A DNA stretch of 64,000 bases from WRGT01 sp964450405. Its GTDB lineage: Bacteria; Spirochaetota; UBA4802; UBA5550. Position numbers and translations under genes: made by a program. The notes beneath the pieces were generated by a model. That model worked only from the letters and a program-made list of their open reading frames with translations, did no database searches and was not told the DNA's origin. Location: the NCBI GenBank assembly GCA_964450405.1, contig CAYVCQ010000006.1, positions 116,758 through 180,757 of the forward strand, read 5' to 3'. Within the stretch, counting starts at the first letter, position 1; each line of letters opens with the position of its first letter. This document shows positions 36,552 to 43,382 of this stretch, in pieces.

Positions 36552-37217
36552 TTAAGATAAGGGAGTAAAAAACTCACAGTAACTCAGGATCTCTTCATTC
36601 TCAATGATGCGTACACCCGGAGAATTGAGTACCGCAGCCTCGGCCATTGCAGTGGCAATTTTGTCTACATTAACAGACCGGTATCTGCGGAAACCTCCGA
36701 CTAGTAGCGGATTTACCAGAGTCATTACTTTTCTAAAAAAAAGTTCAGCCGGTCTCGATTCAATTCTCGGACCTTCAAGAAGTCCAGGCCTCACTATTGT
36801 AAGACTTTTAAAATTCAGATTGATAATGGCATCTTCAAGTTCGCCCTTAACTCTGTTGTAGAAAACAGAAGATTTGCTGTTGGCTCCAAGTGCCGACATT
36901 AGTATAAATCTCTCCACACCCTGCTCTTTGCATGCCTCTGCAAACATAAGGTTATAGTGATAATCAACTCTGTAGAAATTTTCCTTTGATCCTGCTTTTT
37001 TTATTGTGGTACCAAGGCAGGTGAATGCTGTATCAGCTTTGAATTTTTCGTAATGGATCATATCAAAATCTGTTTTTATAAAGTTCAGACCCTTCTGTTT
37101 TTCATCCGGGATCGTCCGGACAAGACAGCTTATATCTGTAAACTCATCCCGTGCAAGAAGTTCTAAAACTAAGCTGCTCCCGGTAAGACCTGTCGCTCCG
37201 GCTATTACTGCTTTCAT
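36552..37217 (-). CDS. NAD(P)-binding short-chain oxidoreductase/epimerase-like protein
   Basis: A 221-residue atypical short-chain dehydrogenase with a Rossmann start MKAVIAGATGLTGSSLV (GxxGxxG), the FTCLGTTIKKAGS strand, and the active-site pair in YNRVKGELE. RPGLLEGPR follows, as in HTATIP2/TIP30-like and YwnB-like NAD(P)H-binding proteins. There is no membrane segment. The substrate is unknown; related proteins include poorly characterised redox or protein-binding factors. It stands alone and is convergent with leuA. Confidence 0.85.
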   Translation of the reverse strand: MKAVIAGATGLTGSSLVLELLARDEFTDISCLVRTIPDEKQKGLNFIKTDFDMIHYEKFKADTAFTCLGTTIKKAGSKENFYRVDYHYNLMFAEACKEQGVERFILMSALGANSKSSVFYNRVKGELEDAIINLNFKSLTIVRPGLLEGPRIESRPAELFFRKVMTLVNPLLVGGFRRYRSVNVDKIATAMAEAAVLNSPGVRIIENEEILSYCEFFTPLS

Positions 37218-37284
37218 ATAGATTATTTCCTTTTATTATGTTTATTGTTTGGTAAGTACCCGCAAACTAGTGGTAAAAATTGTT

Positions 37285-37311
37285 CTCCGCCGCGCCAAAG
37301 GCGCGGCGGAG
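37285..37311. repeat. 12-bp GC hairpin, second copy
   Basis: The same CTCCGCCGCGCC/GGCGCGGCGGAG stem as at 30237-30263, with an AAA loop. It lies upstream of the oxidoreductase gene and downstream of the SprA-related gene on the minus strand, where it could end that transcript. Confidence 0.7.
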
Positions 37312-37387
37312 GCAGAATACCGCTGGTTTGTGAACAGTTACATTGTTTGTATTATATAGATAGGTTTTATTGTGTCAATGATTTATG

Positions 37388-37870
37388 TTAAGCGTAAGTA
37401 TTCAGATTGGATCCTTTTAAAAGAGAAAGGCTGTTTTTATTGATATTCCTGTTGTCATTATAGATCTGATTTTTTGCTTCAAATTCCATGGAGATGGCTG
37501 CATTAAGAGCCTGAAAATCCTGAGAGGATGGTGCTCCCGGCGCCATTGATGCTTTTTTGAGAGCCTCTGCCTTTGCAATAGCATCCTCCGGTGTTCTGGA
37601 GTTCCCCGTTGAAAGTGTAACTTTTCCGCCCGTGGCATATGCTTTACCGTCAGGTCCAATGGTATAATCAAGCTGTGACGATCCTATTTTAATCAGATCC
37701 GGGCTTGTGCTGTGAGCCAATTCATGAACACGCACTTCTTTATCACGGCTTTTAAGCTGGTCAATAACTCTCTGTTCGTCTGAGTCAGGATTGGCTGGAT
37801 TCTCCTTCCTGGCAACAAGAACCTGATTACCCGTCAGTTTCCCGATGATTTGAGTATTCCCTGAAATCAT
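37388..37870 (-). CDS. SprA-related putative metalloprotease
   Basis: A 160-residue protein carrying RDKEVRVHELAHSTS, the HExxH-type zinc motif with the RDxEVRxHExAH context of the SprA-related/CJM1_0395 family. The conserved GPDGKAYATGGKVTLST stretch and a helical PEDAIAKAEALKKASMAPG segment follow. There is no signal peptide; the protein is small and may be secreted by another route or act in the cytosol. Proteolytic activity has to be inferred. The ribosome site AGGATA precedes the ATG. Confidence 0.82.
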   Translation of the reverse strand: MISGNTQIIGKLTGNQVLVARKENPANPDSDEQRVIDQLKSRDKEVRVHELAHSTSPDLIKIGSSQLDYTIGPDGKAYATGGKVTLSTGNSRTPEDAIAKAEALKKASMAPGAPSSQDFQALNAAISMEFEAKNQIYNDNRNINKNSLSLLKGSNLNTYA

Positions 37871-38283
37871 AAATATCCTCAGTCCTGATTATCGGTATCT
37901 GATTAGTTAATCTTTAGAAAAATAACAAGTGAAAATAATTAAAAATTCCATGCCAATCAGGCTCTTCCCTGCGCCGGATGCGCTAGAGGAAATAAAATTT
38001 ACCACCTATATATATTCAGGCAGGAATTACATATATAAAATATTTATTTAGAGTTTTATATATGGGCGAGATTTAAATTCATGACTCATTTAATATCAAT
38101 TGTTATATTCTTCTATGATTTACATGGCGGGGATTAGAGGTAATTTAGAAGTTGTTTTTAAGTAAATTCAGTAATAAATATGTCTCTTCACTTGACATTT
38201 ACCTGAAAATGTATGATATTTCAGATAATCATTAAATTATAATTAGTAGCAATAAATTGAATTTAATAAAAACCGGAGGGTCT
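37871..38283. other. Divergent intergenic region
   Basis: About 410 strongly AT-rich bases between the SprA-related gene and the PilZ gene. There are no open frames or hairpins I would defend; the promoters of both genes must lie here. Confidence 0.45.
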
Positions 38284-38580
38284 ATGGGCAGTGAACAAAG
38301 AAGATATGAAAGAATAATAATACCGGGAGATGTATTAATTAATCACCGGGAGAATACAATTCTTTGTCAGATAGAAAATATCTCAAATTATGGTGCTTAT
38401 CTGAGGGTGGGGAATCCTCTTCATATTGATGGAATACAGATAGGCGATAACGTTACTTTCACCATTACCACTCCTAACATTGCTACCAGAGAGATTTCTG
38501 GACAGATATTGCGTCAGACGATGGAAGAAGAAACTATTTTTATTGCAGTTTATTTTATTCAGCCATATACCTTTGATTGA
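38284..38580 (+). CDS. Stand-alone PilZ domain protein (c-di-GMP receptor)
   Basis: A 98-residue single-domain protein with both c-di-GMP-binding motifs: RRYER (RxxxR) near the N-terminus and NISNYGAYL (N/DxSxxG) about 30 residues later, followed by a beta-barrel. The ATG at 38284 is chosen because GGAGGG lies just upstream; a longer frame beginning at 38257 has no such site. It is followed 43 bases later by a bacteriohemerythrin gene on the same strand, so the two are likely co-transcribed. It probably relays c-di-GMP to motility or adhesion machinery. Confidence 0.9.
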   Translation: MGSEQRRYERIIIPGDVLINHRENTILCQIENISNYGAYLRVGNPLHIDGIQIGDNVTFTITTPNIATREISGQILRQTMEEETIFIAVYFIQPYTFD

Positions 38581-38623
38581 CGTGAAAAAAAATTATATAG
38601 TAATGTAAAGAGAAGGTAAACCA

Positions 38624-39022
38624 ATGGAATGGGAAAACAGGCTATCTGTAGGCATTCAGCAATTTGATGATCACCACAAAGAACTTATAAGAATAATTGC
38701 AGAGTTAAGAGAATCAAAAAATAGCGGGGAAAATCATGTTTATTTGAAAAATCTTCTCTTTGAGCTTTTAAGTTATACAAAATACCATTTTACCGCTGAA
38801 GAGAGAATCATGGAAAAATTTAATTATCAGCAGTTAAATGAACACAGACTTGAACATCATAAGCTAACCGAACAGGTGGAAAATTTTCTTGAAAAATATT
38901 CTGAAGGAAAAAGTGATTTAGACGAACAGCTGTTTGAATTCCTGAAGAAATGGCTCTTTGAGCATATTCTTCAGACGGATAAAAAAATGGGCAATTACCT
39001 ACAGATAAGAGGAGTAAAGTAA
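38624..39022 (+). CDS. Bacteriohemerythrin
   Basis: A 132-residue four-helix O2-binding protein. The di-iron ligands are visible: His in FDDHHKEL, His and Glu in YHFTAEE, two His in EHRLEHHK, and His/Asp in FEHILQTDKKM. It begins MEWENRLSVGIQQFDDHH, typical of the family. It probably serves as an oxygen sensor or store for a microaerophilic or anaerobic cell. A good ribosome site (AGAAGG) is present. The pairing with a PilZ gene suggests oxygen-linked c-di-GMP behaviour, which is inference. Confidence 0.94.
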   Translation: MEWENRLSVGIQQFDDHHKELIRIIAELRESKNSGENHVYLKNLLFELLSYTKYHFTAEERIMEKFNYQQLNEHRLEHHKLTEQVENFLEKYSEGKSDLDEQLFEFLKKWLFEHILQTDKKMGNYLQIRGVK

Positions 39023-39076
39023 TTACATTACTCCCGGTCATCATTTTTAAATAAAATAATATAACAGGCGGCGGAT

Positions 39077-40357
39077 ATGTCCCATTTTACAACAAGGTCG
39101 GGTTATCAGACCTTAGTAGAAAGATTGAATAAATTTCCACTTGGAGTAGTGGAATCTGATACACTCTATGAGATACTGAAAGAACTTGTTACAGAGAAAG
39201 AAGCAGAGCTCCTCTCACTTCTGCCGATCAAACCGTTTATTGCCGCGAAGGCAGCAAAAATCTGGAAGATGAAAATTACCGATGCGCGTAAAATTCTGAA
39301 TGATCTGTGCGATAAAACAATGCTTGTTGATATCGAGAACGCCGATGAGCCTCAGTATGTTATACCTCCTCCCATGGCTGGTTTCATTGAGTTTTCGCTG
39401 ATGCGGCTCGGTAATGACAGGAACCAGAAGGTTCTGGCGAAACTATATCATCAGTACATGAATGTCGAAGAGGCGTTTGTTAAGGAATTGTTCACAACCG
39501 GTGATACCAAACTCGGGCGTGCCTTTGTAAATGAACCGGTTCTTGCGCGAAGTGAAGTGCTTGATGTGCTCGATTATGAAAGAGCTAGCGAAGCGATAAA
39601 GACAGCTACTCATACTGCAATAAGCACATGTTACTGCAGGCACAAGATGATGCATGCAGCAAAGGCATGCGATGCACCGCTTGATATATGTATGACATTC
39701 AACAGCACAGCTTATTCACTTGTAAAACACGGATCTGCGCGTGCCGTTGACAAAAAGGAAATGCAGTCTCTTCTGGAGACCGCGTATGAAAACAATCTTG
39801 TACAGTTCGGTGAAAACCAGCAGGAACGGATTAATTTTATATGCAATTGCTGCGGCTGCTGCTGCGAAGCTATGCTTGCCCAGAAACGTTTTGCTATTTT
39901 AAACTCAATAAATACAACGAATTATCTCCCGGAGGTGGTGGAAGATAAATGCACCGGCTGCGGAAAGTGTGTTGAAGTCTGCCCGGTTGAATCTCTGTCT
40001 CTTGTATCTGCGGGAAATCCTGAAAATAAAAAAAAGAAAAAAGCAAAACTTGCTGAGCATCATTGTCTTGGATGCGGAGTCTGTGTAAGAGCATGTCCGC
40101 ATGACGCACTGAAATTGGTTAACCGGAAGGTTAAAGTTATTACTCCGGTTGACTCGGTGCATAAAGCAGTTATGCAGGCCATTGAACGCGGAACACTTCA
40201 GCATCTTATATTTGACAATCAGGCAATGTGGAACCACCGTGCTCTTGCTGCAATACTTGGAGTAATACTTAAACTTCCGCCTATAAAACAGATTTTAGCA
40301 TCAGAGCAGGTGAAGTCGCGGTATATGGCTTCTTTAATAAAAAGGATGAATGTGTGA
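39077..40357 (+). CDS. Iron-sulfur protein with winged-helix-like start and two 4Fe-4S motifs
   Basis: A 426-residue cytosolic protein. The first ~110 residues look like a winged-helix domain (AAKAAKIWKMKITDARKILNDL). A Cys-rich middle follows, first CYCRHKMMHAAKACDAPLDIC and then a dense ICNCCGCCCEAM cluster. Two ferredoxin 4Fe-4S motifs come next (CTGCGKCVEVCP and CLGCGVCVRACP, about 295-345). The tail is helical and hydrophobic (HRALAAILGVILKLPPIK) and may touch the membrane. It looks like an electron carrier or redox regulator of a family annotated only as 4Fe-4S proteins. The next gene starts inside its stop codon (GTGA), so the two are co-translated. Confidence 0.85.
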   Translation: MSHFTTRSGYQTLVERLNKFPLGVVESDTLYEILKELVTEKEAELLSLLPIKPFIAAKAAKIWKMKITDARKILNDLCDKTMLVDIENADEPQYVIPPPMAGFIEFSLMRLGNDRNQKVLAKLYHQYMNVEEAFVKELFTTGDTKLGRAFVNEPVLARSEVLDVLDYERASEAIKTATHTAISTCYCRHKMMHAAKACDAPLDICMTFNSTAYSLVKHGSARAVDKKEMQSLLETAYENNLVQFGENQQERINFICNCCGCCCEAMLAQKRFAILNSINTTNYLPEVVEDKCTGCGKCVEVCPVESLSLVSAGNPENKKKKKAKLAEHHCLGCGVCVRACPHDALKLVNRKVKVITPVDSVHKAVMQAIERGTLQHLIFDNQAMWNHRALAAILGVILKLPPIKQILASEQVKSRYMASLIKRMNV

Positions 40358-40914
40358 TCAGAAAGATCTATATTTTATTTTTGTTGTTTCCCTTTGCGCT
40401 TTGCTGCTCAACATCTGATCGCGGGGAGATCAACTCTGTAATATCGCAGACATTTAAAGGTGACCGCCTTCTTCATGAAGGTGTAAACAGAATATTTGTT
40501 GATAAAATTTATGACGGGAATATCAATAGTTCTGTTAAAGAAATATTCGAAAGCTCGCTGAGGACAAAAATTAATCTCAATAACAAGCTCACGGTAGTTG
40601 AATCCCGTGAAAACAGTGATCTGATACTGAAAGTATTTATCACTGAATTTACATCCGAGCCTGTAAAATTCAGTTCTTCAGGTGTAACCGAAGAAACAAA
40701 ATTAAAAATGGACTCATTCATCTGGATTCTTTCTTCATCAACAGGTGAGGAGCATATAAGAAAAAAGAGGGTCTGGTCAGAGCAGTTCTATTCAGATATA
40801 AATTCTCCTGTCATGAGCGAATTCAGAGCAATAACTGTTTTGACAGAACAGCTTGCTGACCGGATTGTTTCAGTTATAACAACAGGGCGGTATCAGGAGG
40901 ATTCTCGTAAATAG
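40354..40914 (+). CDS. LptE-like outer-membrane lipoprotein
   Basis: A 186-residue lipoprotein with a signal ending FALCC (lipidated Cys about 18). The layout (NRIFVDKIYDGNINSSVKEIFESSLRTKI ... LTVVESRENSDLILKVFI) resembles LptE-type lipoproteins, which plug LptD during lipopolysaccharide delivery; similarity is weak and other small lipoproteins share this fold. It begins with GTG overlapping the preceding stop by four bases. Why an Fe-S protein should be coupled to it is unclear; co-transcription may be by convenience. Confidence 0.7.
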   Translation: MIRKIYILFLLFPFALCCSTSDRGEINSVISQTFKGDRLLHEGVNRIFVDKIYDGNINSSVKEIFESSLRTKINLNNKLTVVESRENSDLILKVFITEFTSEPVKFSSSGVTEETKLKMDSFIWILSSSTGEEHIRKKRVWSEQFYSDINSPVMSEFRAITVLTEQLADRIVSVITTGRYQEDSRK

Positions 40915-41202
40915 CGGCACTTCATTACAGACTTTGGCCTTGATTTTGTTTTCGTTGTGTTGCATAAAAAATTACTTCGGCTCAAATGATTATACTTATA
41001 TGTTCTAATAATTTATTATCGAGTATTATCCTTTCCCCTGTGTTACGTATTATTAAAATTCTCTTTTTCATGATTAATCGCAGCAGCGTTTTTCTAAAAA
41101 ATCTGCTGATGATTTTTATTTACTTGAAATTCGTAGAGCTTCTATGCAGATAAGTATTCTAAATAAGAGTATAAATTAATTGTTTAACACAGGAGACCTT
41201 TT
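40915..41202. other. Intergenic region
   Basis: About 290 AT-rich bases before the zinc-ribbon gene, which has a fair ribosome site (CAGGAGACC). No gene or clear structure was seen. Confidence 0.4.
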
Positions 41203-41436
41203 ATGACTGTAAAAGTAAAATGTATAAACTGCGGCACCATGGTTCACGAATTTACTGCAGAGTGTCCTAACTGCAAAAAACCTGTTGCTAATAGAGATGC
41301 ACCAACAAATCAGACAGACTCTCCCTGGAAAATGAAAAAAGTTGATCATGGTAAAAAAATCCCGATAATACCTATAATGGTCGTTGTCATTGCAGTGATT
41401 GCTGCAGGCATATATTTCCTGGTTTTTAAAAAATAA
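41203..41436 (+). CDS. Small zinc-ribbon membrane protein
   Basis: A 77-residue protein. The N-terminal zinc ribbon has two CxxC knuckles (CINCGTM, CPNCKKP), followed by a polar linker and one C-terminal membrane helix (IIPIMVVVIAVIAAGIYFLVF) closed by KK. The Cys pairs should bind zinc on the cytoplasmic side. Function unknown; similar small tail-anchored zinc ribbons are common in bacteria. Ribosome site GGAGACC. Confidence 0.8.
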   Translation: MTVKVKCINCGTMVHEFTAECPNCKKPVANRDAPTNQTDSPWKMKKVDHGKKIPIIPIMVVVIAVIAAGIYFLVFKK

Positions 41437-41441
41437 TTTTC

Positions 41442-41483
41442 GTATATGATGCAAAATCACACAGCTGATTTTGCATCATATAC
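41442..41483. terminator. 18-bp perfect inverted repeat between convergent genes
   Basis: Arms 41442-41459 and 41466-41483 (GTATATGATGCAAAATCA) with a 6-base loop, a few bases after the zinc-ribbon stop. There is no T-run, but its position between convergent genes suggests a shared transcript end. Confidence 0.6.
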
Positions 41484-41556
41484 TTCGAGAAACTTTATCT
41501 AAGACCAATCAGCCTCGCATCTCTAAGCGGAGTCTCGCTAAATAATCCGGGAGAGA

Positions 41557-43080
41557 TCACTCTATCGCAAATACGTGCCACTTCGGGCGTTTATGACTCT
41601 TGTTGAAATCATTCTCTGTTGAGCGGAGAGCTTTTTTCTTCATCTCGATTCCATCGTAAAAAAATATAAAGTCCATCTGTCTGTCTTTTTTATTCACTTC
41701 AGAAGTGTACAGTTGTGCAATACCGTTAGCAGGGATTAAATTTCTTCCCATAATTTTTTCCATTGGGAATTTTATCCCTTTGAAATTAACTCCCGGTTCA
41801 TATGCCTTGTAAACTAGTTCAGAACATACCAGCGAAGAGTCGGTGAGAAAATCAAAGTCAAAGTCATAGGGTCTTCCGCTATATTTGAATGCTCTGATAA
41901 GTGCTTTGGCAATTTCTCTTTTGGCAAGTCTGGGTCTCAGTACAGCCAGTGAGTCGCATGAGGCTGAGTGTTCCATCGATGTAAAGAGTACGCCCTCACC
42001 GATTGCCTCAATAACTCTGGGCATATGGCTGGTACTGTCTGGAGTTATGCAGAGTGGATAGCCGGATGTGCTTTTTTTCAGGATATCTTCAATCGAGTTT
42101 AAGCCTTCCTCCTTCAGCAGTGAATCTATATCTTCACCCTTGAAGAAGTTTTCTCTCTCCTGAGGTGTACCTATATAGATTGCAGCATGTGTCCAGTATC
42201 CGGGGATTCCGATATTAGTAAGATACCACTCCCGTCTTTCCAGCATGATGTCTCCAGGTTTCATTTCTCCGGTGATTTCGGAAATCTGCTTATCTGTGAT
42301 GAGACTTCTGTGAATTCTGTAAACTTTTACGTCACCCGCCAGGTTTGATATCCCTTTTTGAGCAGGGAACCAGGTTTTTTTACCTGCATTTTTAAGTATA
42401 TCAGCACCATTTTTTAATGTGAGAGTTTCACCTTTCCATGTTCCGAATTTCCATATTTTCGAGCTGTCATCTTTTATACCTTTTGCGATGTCACTATTGG
42501 ATGATTTGCCGTATCCGATGCTCACTGCCTCAAATGCAGCAAATTCAGAAGCAATAGCGACATTGAGAAATCTGAATTTAAAACTGTTATATGTACCTGC
42601 GGGGAGACCGATTTCCGGTACGCTATCGTTTAGAACCACGTCGAGTCCCGGTACCTTTTCTATCTTTTCAATAAAATCGAGCGCAAATCTATATTGCATC
42701 AGCATTGAGGCTCTGCAGATGTTAAAAGAATTTTTCTGCAATTCCGATGGTAATTGTGTATAATCACTATGAAAAGAATTGATAGAGTCAATGGCCAGAA
42801 AGTAATCACATGTACTTTTCCATATTGACTTTATCTCTTCCCTGGCTGGAGCAGAGATCATTCCCGAGGAGTTGGCTCCTGCAGATAAAAAATTGTTTTC
42901 AGATTTTAAATATGCTGAAATTGATTGGAGTCCATTACGATAAATTACAAGTGATTCCATATCAATTTTCTGTTTCATGATCAATTGGTCTTCCGGCAGC
43001 AGGGCCAGCTGACTTGGATTTTTTTCAGCAGAAAATGCTGTTGAAGATAGTAATACAATAATCAGAATTTTTTTTATCAT
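41557..43080 (-). CDS. Secreted YiiX-type cysteine hydrolase (NlpC/P60 superfamily)
   Basis: A 507-residue exported protein (signal MIKKILIIVLLSSTAFSAEK). The N-terminal ~250 residues are helical and unrecognised. The C-terminal half is a permuted papain-like domain of the YiiX/YebB type. It has KPGDIMLERREWYLTN, the catalytic His in GYWTHAAIYIG, VIEAIGEGVLF, and the catalytic Cys in LVCSELVYKAYE. Order and spacing fit an amidase or peptidase acting on cell-wall peptides or lipids. It sits alone, convergent with the zinc-ribbon gene; the start codon has no strong ribosome site. Confidence 0.82.
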   Translation of the reverse strand: MIKKILIIVLLSSTAFSAEKNPSQLALLPEDQLIMKQKIDMESLVIYRNGLQSISAYLKSENNFLSAGANSSGMISAPAREEIKSIWKSTCDYFLAIDSINSFHSDYTQLPSELQKNSFNICRASMLMQYRFALDFIEKIEKVPGLDVVLNDSVPEIGLPAGTYNSFKFRFLNVAIASEFAAFEAVSIGYGKSSNSDIAKGIKDDSSKIWKFGTWKGETLTLKNGADILKNAGKKTWFPAQKGISNLAGDVKVYRIHRSLITDKQISEITGEMKPGDIMLERREWYLTNIGIPGYWTHAAIYIGTPQERENFFKGEDIDSLLKEEGLNSIEDILKKSTSGYPLCITPDSTSHMPRVIEAIGEGVLFTSMEHSASCDSLAVLRPRLAKREIAKALIRAFKYSGRPYDFDFDFLTDSSLVCSELVYKAYEPGVNFKGIKFPMEKIMGRNLIPANGIAQLYTSEVNKKDRQMDFIFFYDGIEMKKKALRSTENDFNKSHKRPKWHVFAIE

Positions 43081-43230
43081 GGCTCACCGCTCTAAAAAGT
43101 TTGTATAATGAATTACATATGTATTGATTTTAGTCAAGCGCAAAGAGAGCTTTTCTCAATGAATGCACTAATATATATTCGTCCTGTCTATGTCGAAGAA
43201 GGGGAGACGGATGAATTGAAGATTCCATCA

Positions 43231-43272
43231 ATAACCCTTAATCTGATTGACAAAAAGCTGATTAAGGGTTAT
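43231..43272. promoter_or_regulatory. 13-bp inverted repeat upstream of the DUF294 receptor gene
   Basis: ATAACCCTTAATC / GATTAAGGGTTAT (43231-43243, 43260-43272), perfect with a 16-base loop, 111 bases before the start at 43383. No T-run follows on either strand, so an operator or leader structure is more likely than a terminator. Confidence 0.45.
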
Positions 43273-43382
43273 ATTTAATCTGCTGATATTAGATTTTCAT
43301 CCCTGTTTTTCTCTCCGGATTTAGCGGATGTAAATGCTTTAGAATTCTAATTAGATAAGTCGCTTATATAGGTGTTAATATT

